DNA from: Pseudomonas sp. R5(2019)
Lineage (GTDB): Bacteria > Pseudomonadota > Gammaproteobacteria > Pseudomonadales > Pseudomonadaceae
DNA: 50,510 nucleotides
Direction of reading: 5' to 3'
Assembly: GCF_009905435.1 (NCBI RefSeq)
Contig: NZ_JAAAMT010000043.1
Span: forward strand, 1 to 50,510
Shown: in pieces, positions 35,561 through 44,062 of the stretch
How the letters are laid out: every line of letters begins with the position of its first letter
How positions within the stretch are numbered: position 1 is the first letter of the stretch
The notes under the pieces: model-generated
What the model was told of the DNA's origin: nothing
Seen by the model: the letters and a program-made list of their open reading frames with translations, nothing else
Databases searched by the model: none
Translations under genes and position numbers: made by a program

Positions 35561-36588
35561 GCGAGTTTCCCGGCATATTTCTCGAGGATTGCCCAAGCGG
35601 CGTCGCCGAACTTGTCGTGCCAGTCCCCATAGTAGTTGGCGCTTTGCAGCCGCTGACGGAAGGGTTCGGGGGCCGATTCCACCAGTTCAAGGCCTTTCTC
35701 CTCGAGTGTGTCGCGGATGGTGCCCTGCAACTTGGCCAAGTCATCGCGCTGAGCAAGCACGGCGGTATTGATGTGTTTGCTGACCACCGCCTGCATGTCT
35801 TTGGGCAGGCGGTTGAACGAAGCACTGTTGCCCAGCATCCAGAAGCCGTCCCAGACGTGGTTGGTCAGGGAGCAGTATTTTTGCACTTCGTACAGTTTCG
35901 CCGAAGACACCAGGGTGAGCGGGTTTTCCTGTCCTTCCACGATGCGGGTCTGGAGTGCCGAATACACTTCGGAAAAGTTGATGCTGGTCGGCGCGGCCTC
36001 GAAGGCGCGGAAGATGGACATGATGATGGGGCTCGGAGGCACGCGCAGCTTCATGCTCTTGAGATCGTCGGGAGTGACTATCGGACGGGTACTGGTGGTG
36101 GTCACACGAAAACCGTTGTCCCAGATTTTGTCGAACGCAAACAGCGTTTCGGTTTTGGCGATCTCGGCACGGACATGAGCACCCAACTCGCCGTCCATGG
36201 CATTCCACACTTGCTCATAATCCCTGAAAGCATACCCGACGGCGCTGATCTGCACCGACGGTACCATCGTGCCGAGGATCACCGGCGACAGTGCAAACAT
36301 GTCGACGGCACCCGAGCGAACTTGAGCCAGGGTATCGGTATCACTGCCGAGCTGGCTGCTGGGGAAAATCTGGATCTGCACTGCACCGTTGGTTTCTTCA
36401 CGTATTGCCTTGGCCATCTCCCGGGCACGCACATTCATGGAGTGGGTTATGGGCAAATTGTTGGCAAACTTCAGTTTGAACTCGGCGGCCTGACTCTTGC
36501 CGCTGTAAAGACCGAGCCCGGCGGCCGCGACGGCGGCAGAAGCGAGGGTGGCCGTTTTGAGAAAGTTGCGGCGAGTAAAGTCGCTCAT
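35557..36588 (-). CDS. TRAP transporter substrate-binding protein (DctP)
   Basis: A 343-residue periplasmic binding protein. The signal begins MSDFTRRNFLKTATLASAAV, with a twin-arginine motif, and ends near SQAAEFKLKFANNLP. The family Arg that salt-bridges carboxylates is in MKLRVPPSPI near 180, so the ligand is probably an organic acid. It is first in the operon dctP-dctQM-SDR. A consensus sigma54 promoter lies 67 bases upstream. A truncated paralogue is encoded at 49565. Confidence 0.92.
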   Translation of the reverse strand: MSDFTRRNFLKTATLASAAVAAAGLGLYSGKSQAAEFKLKFANNLPITHSMNVRAREMAKAIREETNGAVQIQIFPSSQLGSDTDTLAQVRSGAVDMFALSPVILGTMVPSVQISAVGYAFRDYEQVWNAMDGELGAHVRAEIAKTETLFAFDKIWDNGFRVTTTSTRPIVTPDDLKSMKLRVPPSPIIMSIFRAFEAAPTSINFSEVYSALQTRIVEGQENPLTLVSSAKLYEVQKYCSLTNHVWDGFWMLGNSASFNRLPKDMQAVVSKHINTAVLAQRDDLAKLQGTIRDTLEEKGLELVESAPEPFRQRLQSANYYGDWHDKFGDAAWAILEKYAGKLA

Positions 36589-36654
36589 TTGGTTCTCCTG
36601 ACTTATTGTTTTTATTCAATGGCCGTGGTGCCGGCGACTGGATACGAAAGCTAT

Positions 36655-36670
36655 AGCAATTCAGGTGCCA
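36655..36670 (-). promoter_or_regulatory. Sigma54 promoter of the TRAP operon
   Basis: On the minus strand TGGCAC-CTGAA-TTGCT matches the -24/-12 consensus, with exactly ten bases between GG and GC. It lies 67 bases before the dctP start. Confidence 0.85.
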
Positions 36671-36808
36671 CGAAAGGCACAGCCTTGGTGGAGGTAAAAA
36701 ATATAGCCGACGCTCGTATTCAACTGACTGTTTTTACAAAGAAAAATAGTGTTTGTACGAATGTATCCATTTCTTACAGAGCACCCGGCGTCGTGGGGGG
36801 ATGTAACA

Positions 36809-36852
36809 GGTGTCTCCTTCAACTGTCGCTCCGCCCAACCCTGGAAGCGACA
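36809..36852 (-). promoter_or_regulatory. Putative enhancer (activator-binding) dyads, TRAP operon
   Basis: TGTCGCT (36824-36830) and AGCGACA (36846-36852) are perfect inverted copies, with GGTGTCTCC beside them. They lie about 150-200 bases upstream of the sigma54 promoter, where enhancer-binding proteins act. The nine-mer TGTCGCTCC recurs at 42939. Confidence 0.5.
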
Positions 36853-36918
36853 TCTGTCCTGAACATCCCATAGAGATATATCACCATAATCGCCAAGGCA
36901 CCGGCCGTTCGATGGCGC

Positions 36919-37443
36919 TTATGCGTCCTGCTCGACCAGATCGCGGGTATAACGCTGGCCGTTATGCACATAGTGGGCGGCGTTGGCCTCCAGCATGTTC
37001 TTCTGCGCCTCTGTCAGCTCGCGCACAACTTTGCCGGGCGAACCCAGGACCAGCGAGCCGTCGGGAATTTCCTTGCCTTCGCCGATCAGCGAGTTGGCGC
37101 CGATGATGCAGTTCTTGCCGATTTTTGCGCCATTGAGAATCACGGCGTTGATGCCGATTAGGCTGTAATCACCCACCGTGCAGCCATGGAGCATGGCGTT
37201 GTGGCCGATGGTCACGCCGGTGCCGATGGTCAGCGGGTAACCCATATCGGTGTGCATCACCGTGCCATCCTGGACGTTGCTGTTCTTGCCGATCAGGATC
37301 AATTCGTTGTCGCCACGCAGGACGGTGTTGAACCAGACATTGACGCCCTCTTCCAGTTTGACCTTGCCCACCAGCACGGCATTGGGTGCGACCCAGCTCT
37401 GTGGATGGGTTTCGACGCGGGCGTCGCCCAGGCAGTATTTCAT
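36919..37443 (-). CDS. Gamma-carbonic-anhydrase-like (YrdA/PaaY-type) hexapeptide protein
   Basis: A 174-residue left-handed beta-helix protein built from hexapeptide repeats (for example VGKVKL, IGKNSN, IGTGVT, IGHNAM). Metal-binding histidines are visible in TVMHTDMG and TIGHNAMLHGC near 65-90. Relatives are gamma carbonic anhydrases or, in the PaaY group, thioesterases that remove dead-end CoA adducts. In a cluster for CoA-activated acids the second role is attractive (inference). I chose the ATG at 37443, with GAGGA eight bases upstream; the frame from 37464 adds seven residues without support. Confidence 0.87.
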   Translation of the reverse strand: MKYCLGDARVETHPQSWVAPNAVLVGKVKLEEGVNVWFNTVLRGDNELILIGKNSNVQDGTVMHTDMGYPLTIGTGVTIGHNAMLHGCTVGDYSLIGINAVILNGAKIGKNCIIGANSLIGEGKEIPDGSLVLGSPGKVVRELTEAQKNMLEANAAHYVHNGQRYTRDLVEQDA

Positions 37444-37624
37444 AGTGTGGTCCTCAAGGCTCATGTAGCGGCAGGTTCAGGCCATACGAACGATGGCTTC
37501 AGGTGTTGATAACGTTTTGGGCGGTTGATGAGGCTGATATTGGCGTCATAGAGCAGGTTGCAAGCACGCCGCCGTGGGTGGGTCGATATCGAACGATCTG
37601 CACAGAACAAGGGGCTCCGGACAA

Positions 37625-38953
37625 TCAGAACAACGCCAGCGTGTAATTGATGGCCACGCGGTTCTGGTTCTGGGCGTATTCGCTGGGCACGCCACTGCGC
37701 AACATGCCGTTACGCCAGCTGAACCCTACACCCTTGAAGGTGCCACTCTGCACCACATAGTCCAGTGCGATGTCACGTTCCCATTCCTTCTCATCGCCAC
37801 CGGTGGCCATGCGGATGTTGGTGCCTTTGAGGTAGGCGACGGAAGCCACCAGCCCGGGAACCCCCATTGCGGCGAAGTTGTATGAGTATTGCCCGAATGC
37901 CGTGCGTTCGCCGGCCCGGGTAAAGCTGGTGACCAGTCGATCGGTGAACAGGTAAATACTGCTGCCCGCTGCACCTTCGTTGGTGTTGCCCTGGTTGAGC
38001 TGCACGAAGTTGCCGCTGTCGGACACGCTCTGGTACCCGAGGAGGAAGGAGTTTCCGCCCAGGGCGTAGGTGAACATCGCGCTCCAGGTGTCGTTGTCGA
38101 TCTTGCCGGTGGTATCGCCCAGACCACTCACCCGGTACCCGGCGGCGCGGCCCGAGGCGGAGTCGTTGCGGCCATCGGCGTCGGTCTTGAAGTAACGCAG
38201 GTCGGTGGTCAGCGACTGGCCTTCGCCCAGGGGCAGCACGTGCACCAGGCCGCCGAAATGCTGCACGTAATAGTCTTCGAGTCGGGCAGCGTAGTACTGC
38301 AGGGTGAGTTGTTTGGTCAGCTTGTAGTCGGCGCCGGCAAACAGAAACTCATTGCTTTGCTGCGTGCCACCCGCCACCGCGAGCCCTGAGCGGTTGGTCG
38401 AGCCGCGGCCGGTGGTGTGTTCCAGGCGACCGCCGACCAGGGTTAGGTCGTCCACTTCCTTGGAGCTGATCATGCCGCCTTCGAACGTTTGCGGCAGGAC
38501 GCGACCATCGTTGCTCACCAGGATCGGCAGCTTGGGCTGCAGCGTGCCGTAGCGCGCCTCGGTCTTGGACAAACGCATCTTGCCGGTCAGCCCCAGCCGA
38601 CTCCAGTTGTCCACGGCGCTGCCGTCACTGTCATCGGGAATCATCGAGCTGCCGCGGTGATTGCCGCTGCCACCGTCCAGGCGCACCCCCAGCAAGCCGA
38701 GCGCATCCACGCCAAAGCCGAGCGTGCCATCGGTGAAACCGGACTTGTAATCAAGGAAGAATCCCTGCGCCCATTCCGCTGTCTTGCTTTGCCCGGCGGG
38801 ACCGGCACGATCACGGTAGTCGTTGTTGAAGTAGTAGTTGCGAAAACCCAGGTTGGCCTTGCTGTCCTTGACGAAGTCCGCATGCGCCAGCGGTGCCAGG
38901 GCGACACCTGTGGTGGCGAGCAAAGACAGGCGAACGAAAGGAATTTTCTTCAT
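37625..38953 (-). CDS. OprD-family outer membrane porin
   Basis: A 442-residue porin with a signal peptide (SLLATTGVALAPLAHA) and the mature start DFVKDSKANLGFRNYYFNND typical of OprD. It has the conserved AEWAQGFFLDYKSGFTDG block near 60 and a C-terminal aromatic residue (LALF). It probably passes the substrate of the surrounding pathway through the outer membrane. It is 181 bases upstream of the carbonic-anhydrase-like gene, with the same direction, and follows the PCC/ligase operon. It differs clearly from the other porin at 18816. Confidence 0.92.
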   Translation of the reverse strand: MKKIPFVRLSLLATTGVALAPLAHADFVKDSKANLGFRNYYFNNDYRDRAGPAGQSKTAEWAQGFFLDYKSGFTDGTLGFGVDALGLLGVRLDGGSGNHRGSSMIPDDSDGSAVDNWSRLGLTGKMRLSKTEARYGTLQPKLPILVSNDGRVLPQTFEGGMISSKEVDDLTLVGGRLEHTTGRGSTNRSGLAVAGGTQQSNEFLFAGADYKLTKQLTLQYYAARLEDYYVQHFGGLVHVLPLGEGQSLTTDLRYFKTDADGRNDSASGRAAGYRVSGLGDTTGKIDNDTWSAMFTYALGGNSFLLGYQSVSDSGNFVQLNQGNTNEGAAGSSIYLFTDRLVTSFTRAGERTAFGQYSYNFAAMGVPGLVASVAYLKGTNIRMATGGDEKEWERDIALDYVVQSGTFKGVGFSWRNGMLRSGVPSEYAQNQNRVAINYTLALF

Positions 38954-39068
38954 TGTTGTTTTCCTGATGGACGTGGCAATTCGATCGAAAGTCCAGGGCG
39001 CGGGGCTGCGAGCTAGCCCCTTTGCACACGGCTACGATTTATTGTTATGGGGTTATGAAGCAATCTGT

Positions 39069-39464
39069 TCAGTTGGGCAGCCACTCTTGCAGCGTCAGCT
39101 CGACCGTGATGAAGCTGAGATTTTTGCCTCGCTCGAGACGGCCGGCATAGAGTTTGCCATCGACATCGGCCACGACCGCCTGCAAGCGGCTTTCGCCGCT
39201 GATGATTTCGCCGCTGAGGCTGAGAATTTCCACCCCCGGACCCTCGACATGGATTTCGATCATGCCCTGGCGACCCAGGTAGCAAAGCTGGGCATCGATC
39301 AGACTGCCCAATCCGCCGCGCACCACGGCCAGGTGGATGCCGTGCTCTTTGCACAAGGATTCGGCGCTGTCGATGATGTCTTCGTTGGGCTTCAGGCGGG
39401 CGACCACCAGGCGACCCAGCCGGCCGCCCTGGACCAGGGACTCTTCGGTTACGGCGACGTTCAT
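39069..39464 (-). CDS. PCC/DUF296-domain protein (small copy)
   Basis: A 131-residue protein that is essentially one PCC (plant and prokaryote conserved, DUF296) domain. The core includes VVARLKPNEDIIDSAESLCK near 21, the family pattern VVRGGLGSLIDAQLCY near 47, and SGEIISGESRLQAVVADVDG, then LYAGRL near 85. Prokaryotic members form trimers and their biochemical role is unknown. Four-base overlap (ATGA) with the larger DUF296 gene shows co-translation. Retention with a ligase and thiolase suggests a role in CoA-thioester chemistry (inference). No DNA-binding AT-hook is present. Confidence 0.8.
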   Translation of the reverse strand: MNVAVTEESLVQGGRLGRLVVARLKPNEDIIDSAESLCKEHGIHLAVVRGGLGSLIDAQLCYLGRQGMIEIHVEGPGVEILSLSGEIISGESRLQAVVADVDGKLYAGRLERGKNLSFITVELTLQEWLPN

Positions 39465-40012
39465 GACACCTCCTGATGGACGGGATGAAGCAGGTTGAAG
39501 TGAGTTTCCGAGTCAGGCTGAACCTGATAAGCGACCTGGTCGAACAGGCACAAGCGAATCACCATGGGCTCGCTGCCCACGACCAGTTTGTCCAGCACCA
39601 GGTGTCCGCCGTGCTGTTCACCATCGCGATCGAGAAAACCCGCATGGCAATGCAACAGCGGCGCGCCCTGGGCGTCGCGGCCGACGGTGATCGCGCCACT
39701 TATAAACGTGATGTAGCCGTCCAGGACCACGGGCTGGCCGTAGTCATAGGGGCGTTCAGGGTTGTTGGTGCTAATCATGCGGTGATAACTCAGGTGTGCG
39801 GCGCCGCCACACAGGATGCGTCCCACCGCGCTGCCATAACGTCGACCTTCCAGCGCCTTCAGCACGCCCGCCGCGACGTTGCTGGCAAGCGGCAGCACGA
39901 TGCGCAGCTCTTCGCTGTAGGGCACTTCCAGGTCCAGCAGGCGTGGTGACAGCGGCGGGCCTCCATGGATGAACGTGCGCACGCCGGCACGTTCGGCGAA
40001 ATGCGGGGCCAT
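39461..40012 (-). CDS. PCC/DUF296-like protein (large copy)
   Basis: A 183-residue protein. The ATG at 40012 overlaps the ligase stop by one base; the longer frame to 40120 lies inside the ligase gene and is unlikely. It looks like a diverged PCC-type domain: LRIVLPLASNVAAGVLKALE near 52, then HCHAGFLDRDGEQHGGHLVL near 135, where several histidines cluster as in metal-binding PCC members. It would form a pair with the 131-residue copy, perhaps as a heteromer (inference). The family assignment is weaker than for the small copy. Confidence 0.7.
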   Translation of the reverse strand: MAPHFAERAGVRTFIHGGPPLSPRLLDLEVPYSEELRIVLPLASNVAAGVLKALEGRRYGSAVGRILCGGAAHLSYHRMISTNNPERPYDYGQPVVLDGYITFISGAITVGRDAQGAPLLHCHAGFLDRDGEQHGGHLVLDKLVVGSEPMVIRLCLFDQVAYQVQPDSETHFNLLHPVHQEVS

Positions 40013-41589
40013 CACGCTACCTCCTGGCGTTCTTCGAGCAGCGCGCGGATCTGTTTCTTGACGATCTTGCCGTAGCCCGACTTGGGCATTTCGTCCCAGC
40101 GCACGAAACGCTTGGGCCATTTGTAGCGCGCAATACGCGGTTCCAGATGCGCCAGCAGTTGCTCATCGGTGACCTCGGCGGTGGTGACGATCACCGCATA
40201 GCCGGACTCGCCCCATTTCGCGTCGGGCATGCCCAGCACGGCCACTTCGGTCACCGCCGGGTGGGTGAGCAGGGCTTCTTCGATTTCCCGTGGATAGACG
40301 TTGGAGCCACCGGAGATGTACATGTCCGAAGCCCGGCCGGTGATGAACAGATAACCCTGTTCGTCCAGATGGCCGAGGTCGCCGGTATGGAACCAGCCGA
40401 ACTTGAAGCAGCTCTCGTTGGCCTTGGGGTTGTTGTAGTAGCCGCTGAACACCGCCGGGCCGCGCACGCAGATTTCGCCGTCGACACCGGTGGCCAGTTC
40501 ATTGCCGGCGTCATCGAGAATCGCCACCTGCATGCCGGTTCGCGGGTAGCCGCAGGTACCGACCTTGGCGTTCGGCGAGTCCTCGGTGTCGTGGCAATCG
40601 GCGGGCAACACGGTAATGTTGCCGGTCACTTCGCCCAGGCCGTAATACTGCACCAGAACCTTGCCCAGCTTGTTCAGGGCATGGCGCTGGTCGGCCTGGT
40701 ACATCGGCGCGCCGGCGTAGATCAGATGGCGCAGGCTGCTGTGGTCGTAGCGGTCGACGGCGTCGCTTTCGGTGATCATCTTGACGATGGTCGGCACGGT
40801 GAACAGGTTGTCCACGCGATATTCCTGCACCAGGCGCCAGGCTTCGTCGCAGTCCAGTTTGTCGCTGGACGGCAGGATGCAGGCGGCGCCCCGGGCGACG
40901 TTCACCAGGGCATGAATACCGGCGCCATGGGACAGCGGGGCGAGCACCAGCGAGCGCGAGTGCTGGTTCAAACCGGGCATCAGGTCGGCGATGTGGTTGG
41001 TGATCACGAAGGCCATCTGGCCATGGGTCAGCACCCCGGCCTTGGGATGGCCGGTGGTGCCCGAGGTGTAGAAGAACCACAGCGGGTCGTGGTAATTCAC
41101 TTCGGCCGGGCGGAAGGCGGCGTGCGAGGCGCGCCCCTCATCCAGCAATTGGTCGTAGCCCAGTTCGCCGTCGCGGGGTTGGCCGATGGCAATGACTTGC
41201 TGCAGGGTCGGCGATGCCTCGCGCACGGCGTCGACGTAATGTTCGAGGCCTTCGTCGTAGAGCATCGCCACCGCGCCGCTAGAGCTGCCCAGGTACGCCG
41301 CCTCGGACGGGGTGATCCGAACGTTGGTGGGCACCCACACCGCGCCGAGGCGAAAGGCGATCCAGGCGCTTTCGAACAACGGCAGGTTGTTGCGCGAGTG
41401 CACCAGCAGCTTGTCGCCTTTCTTGATGCCGCGCTCGCGCAAGGCGCTGGCCACGCTGTCGACCCGGGTAGAAATTTCCTTCCAGGAGTGCTCACGGCCA
41501 CTGCGGATGAAACCCGGTGCATCCGGGTAGCGACGCGCGATCTGGTTGAGCAGTTCGCCCAGGTTCATGACGTTGTCGATGCCCATCAT
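40012..41589 (-). CDS. AMP-forming acyl-CoA ligase
   Basis: A 525-residue ANL ligase activating a carboxylate to its CoA ester. Motifs: FFYTSGTTGHPKAGVLTHGQ near 172, YYGLGEVTG near 311, FHTGDLGHLDEQGYLFITGR near 399 with ASDMYISGGSNVYPREIE after it, and the catalytic Lys in SGYGKIVKKQIR near 507. The substrate is not evident; the HxNLxxP-type segment reads VHSRNNLPLFESAWIAF. It lies between the thiolase (four-base overlap) and the two PCC genes, so one mRNA carries thiolase-ligase-PCC-PCC. Confidence 0.92.
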   Translation of the reverse strand: MMGIDNVMNLGELLNQIARRYPDAPGFIRSGREHSWKEISTRVDSVASALRERGIKKGDKLLVHSRNNLPLFESAWIAFRLGAVWVPTNVRITPSEAAYLGSSSGAVAMLYDEGLEHYVDAVREASPTLQQVIAIGQPRDGELGYDQLLDEGRASHAAFRPAEVNYHDPLWFFYTSGTTGHPKAGVLTHGQMAFVITNHIADLMPGLNQHSRSLVLAPLSHGAGIHALVNVARGAACILPSSDKLDCDEAWRLVQEYRVDNLFTVPTIVKMITESDAVDRYDHSSLRHLIYAGAPMYQADQRHALNKLGKVLVQYYGLGEVTGNITVLPADCHDTEDSPNAKVGTCGYPRTGMQVAILDDAGNELATGVDGEICVRGPAVFSGYYNNPKANESCFKFGWFHTGDLGHLDEQGYLFITGRASDMYISGGSNVYPREIEEALLTHPAVTEVAVLGMPDAKWGESGYAVIVTTAEVTDEQLLAHLEPRIARYKWPKRFVRWDEMPKSGYGKIVKKQIRALLEERQEVA

Positions 41590-42755
41590 TGCACGGTCTC
41601 CAGAATGCTCACGTAGTTGGTCACTGCGGCGCCGCCCATGTTGAAGATCCCGGCGCGATCGGCCTTGGACAGTTGCATGTCGCCGGCCTGGCCGCTGAGT
41701 TGCATGGCCGCCATGACGTGCATCGACACGCCGGTGGCACCAATGGGATGGCCCTTGGACTTGAGGCCGCCCGACGGGTTGATCGGCAGGCGACCGTCCT
41801 TGCGGCTGATGCCCTCGGTGATGACGCGCGCGCCCTGGCCCCGTTCGGCCAGTCCCATCGCTTCGTATTCCAGCAACTCTGCGATGGTGAAGCAGTCGTG
41901 GGTCTCGACCAGCGACAGGTCGGCCAGGCTCAGTTGGGCGGTTTGCAGTGCCTGTTGCCAGGCGCGGGCGGCACCTTCGAAGAACGTCGGGTCGCGCCTG
42001 GACAGCGGCATGTAGTCGTTGACCTGGACAGCGGCACGGAAACGTACGGCGTGGCGGCGGTCGCCGACCAAATCATCGCGGCTGATCACCAGGGCGGCCG
42101 ATCCGTCGGTCACCAACGAGCAGTCGGTGCGTTTCAGCGGTCCGGCCACGAAAGGGTTTTTTTCCGATGGGTTACGGCAGAAGTCATAACCGAAGTCGCG
42201 GCGCATGTGGGCGTACGGGTTCAGCACGCCATTGGCGTGGTTTTTGGCGGAAATCATCGCCAGGGCATCGGACTGGTCGCCGTAACGGTCGAAATAGGTT
42301 TGCGCAATGTTGCCGAAGACACCGGCAAAGCCACCTTCGATATTGGCTTCTTCCTTGGCATAGCAGCATTTGAGCAGGATCTTGCCGACCTCGGCGGTGG
42401 GCAGGGTGTTCATCTTCTCGAAACCCACCACCAGTGCGTGTTTGCTCTGGCCGCTGAGCACCGCCTGCAGGGCCGAATGGATCGCGGCCGAGCCGGTGGA
42501 GCAGGCGTTTTCCACGCGCATTGAAGGGGTGAAACGCAACGCTGGAATATGATTGGCCAGCAAGGCCGAAGGAAAATCCTGATACAGAAAGCCTGCGTTG
42601 AAATGGCCGACATGCACGGAGTCGATCTGCTCCGGCGCAATGGCTGCGTGTTCCAGTGCGCCGAGGGCGGCCTCGGCCATCATCTGCTCAGGATCGAGTT
42701 GGTCGAACTTGCCAAATGGCGAGTGGTACCAGCCAGTAATAATGGGCGATCGCAT
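41586..42755 (-). CDS. Thiolase-like acetyl-CoA acetyltransferase (SCP-x type)
   Basis: A 389-residue thiolase-fold protein. The nucleophile Cys is in VENACSTGSAAIHSAL near 83, the HDCF loop (VETHDCFTIAELLEYE) near 290, and the catalytic His in SKGHPIGATGVS near 340. The C-terminal CxG of classical thiolases reads FNMGGAAVTNYVS, without the Cys, as in SCP-x/nonspecific lipid-transfer thiolases. It may cleave branched or ring-derived 3-ketoacyl-CoA. I chose the ATG at 42755 (AAGGAA upstream). A sigma54 promoter lies 40 bases before it; it is first in its operon. Confidence 0.9.
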   Translation of the reverse strand: MRSPIITGWYHSPFGKFDQLDPEQMMAEAALGALEHAAIAPEQIDSVHVGHFNAGFLYQDFPSALLANHIPALRFTPSMRVENACSTGSAAIHSALQAVLSGQSKHALVVGFEKMNTLPTAEVGKILLKCCYAKEEANIEGGFAGVFGNIAQTYFDRYGDQSDALAMISAKNHANGVLNPYAHMRRDFGYDFCRNPSEKNPFVAGPLKRTDCSLVTDGSAALVISRDDLVGDRRHAVRFRAAVQVNDYMPLSRRDPTFFEGAARAWQQALQTAQLSLADLSLVETHDCFTIAELLEYEAMGLAERGQGARVITEGISRKDGRLPINPSGGLKSKGHPIGATGVSMHVMAAMQLSGQAGDMQLSKADRAGIFNMGGAAVTNYVSILETVQ

Positions 42756-42794
42756 AAGATGTTCCTTGCGTTGATGTTGTTTGCAAGGGCGATA

Positions 42795-42809
42795 GCAAGA
42801 GCGGTGCCA
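42795..42809 (-). promoter_or_regulatory. Sigma54 promoter of the thiolase/ligase/PCC operon
   Basis: On the minus strand TGGCAC-CGCTC-TTGC matches the -24/-12 consensus with the required ten-base GG-GC spacing, 40 bases before the thiolase start. Confidence 0.85.
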
Positions 42810-42896
42810 AGGACTTGGGAGGGTGGCGCAGGCCAGGCGGAGCGGGGGGGCGAGCATCTGAGGTGCGCGGCAAGGTGCGCGCGATGGCGATTCAGA

Positions 42897-42947
42897 TGTC
42901 GCCCGCGCAGGTCAGGGAGACACTTGCGGGAGACACCTGTCGCTCCA
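42897..42947 (-). promoter_or_regulatory. Putative enhancer elements, thiolase operon
   Basis: TGTCGCCC (42897-42904) faces GGGAGACA (42915-42922). GGGAGACAC is repeated 13 bases on (42928-42936) and followed by TGTCGCTCC (42939-42947), a nine-mer also found before the TRAP operon. Position is about 90-140 bases upstream of the sigma54 promoter. Confidence 0.5.
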
Positions 42948-43001
42948 AACGAGGCTTGGCCAGTTTGTTTATCCGGCGCAGGCGCGAGCTGCGTCCCCCG
43001 T

Positions 43002-43910
43002 TCAAGCGACGTTGTCTTCGCGAGACACCAGAAGACAGGCCTGTTGCGCACTCTCAATGAACGGCGCGATGCACGGGTTGTGATTGTCGGCTTTCCACAC
43101 TGCCACCACTTCGATCAGCGGCGCATCGCGCAGCGGCCGGAACGTGGTGGTGGCCAGGCGCATGTTGCGCATCGAGCGGGGCACGATAGCGATCCCCAGG
43201 CCTTCGCCCACCAGGTTGACGATGGTCTGCTGCATGTTGATTTCCAGACCGATGTTCGGGGTGACACCGTGCTGCAGGCAGTAGTTGAAAATCATGTCGT
43301 GCAACGCCGGGGCAATACGCCGTGGCACGATGATGAAGGTTTCCCCGGCCAGCTCGGTGGGGTCGATCAGCGGCTGCTCCAGCAGTCGATGACCCGGCGG
43401 CAGTACCACGGTCATTTCTTCCCGGTATAGGGTCACGGTCTCAAGCCCGCTGCAGTCCTGCGGACGGTACATGATCGCCACGTCCTTGTTGCCGTCACTG
43501 ATGTCCTGGGCAAGGTCCAGGGGCAGGGTTTCGGTCAGCTTGAGCGTTACCTGCGGATACTGCGCGGCGTAGCGCCGGGTAATCACCGGGGTCACGCTGT
43601 AGGCCGTCGACATCATGAAACCCACCGACAATTCGCCCGCCGCACCCCGCGCAGCCGCCAGCGCGTTGCGCTTGGCCTGCTCGAACGCGGCGAACACCGT
43701 GGCGGTATCCAGGTAGAAGCGCTGGCCGGCCTCGGTCAGCTCGACCCGTCGACGTGAACGATCGAACAGCTTGACCCCCAGTTCTTCTTCCAGCAAAGCG
43801 ATCTGCCGCGACAGCGGCGGCTGTGAGATATGCAGGCGTTCAGCGGCACGGCCGAAGTGCAGGGTTTCGGCAAGGGTACGGAAATATTGCAGGTGGCGAA
43901 GTTCGATCAT
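43002..43910 (-). CDS. LysR-family regulator
   Basis: A 302-residue LysR-type regulator. The winged helix is ELRHLQYFRTLAETLHFGRA followed by AERLHISQPPLSRQIALLEE. The effector-binding periplasmic-binding-protein fold covers residues 90-295. The N-terminal sequence resembles the CatM/BenM branch, which responds to aromatic or dicarboxylic acids, but ligand contacts cannot be judged. It is between the thiolase operon (same strand) and the divergent sigma54 activator gene, so it may tune either. Confidence 0.9.
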   Translation of the reverse strand: MIELRHLQYFRTLAETLHFGRAAERLHISQPPLSRQIALLEEELGVKLFDRSRRRVELTEAGQRFYLDTATVFAAFEQAKRNALAAARGAAGELSVGFMMSTAYSVTPVITRRYAAQYPQVTLKLTETLPLDLAQDISDGNKDVAIMYRPQDCSGLETVTLYREEMTVVLPPGHRLLEQPLIDPTELAGETFIIVPRRIAPALHDMIFNYCLQHGVTPNIGLEINMQQTIVNLVGEGLGIAIVPRSMRNMRLATTTFRPLRDAPLIEVVAVWKADNHNPCIAPFIESAQQACLLVSREDNVA

Positions 43911-44062
43911 GATGCTCTTAAAGGTATCAATAGATGATTTATTATGGATTGGAAAATATAAGTGTGCCTGCCTTATGGTAGTTCAACGCCATATCGACGG
44001 CTGCATCACAAGTGCGGTGAGTCGACATAGTCACGAGCTATAAATAATAAAAGGTGACGCTG

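Larger units (their letters stand above)
36589..36918. other. Control region upstream of the TRAP operon
   Basis: 330 bases without a gene between dctP and the gamma-carbonic-anhydrase-like gene. It holds the sigma54 promoter (36655-36670) and dyad elements (36809-36852). Confidence 0.7.

Noticed and set aside
37558..37573. Possible sigma54 promoter before the carbonic-anhydrase-like gene
   Set aside because: Minus strand has GG and GC at the right spacing but reads CGGCGG rather than TGGCAC at -24; too weak to call.
40147..41616. 489-codon plus-strand open frame
   Set aside because: Antisense shadow of the acyl-CoA ligase, which has all ANL motifs on the minus strand.
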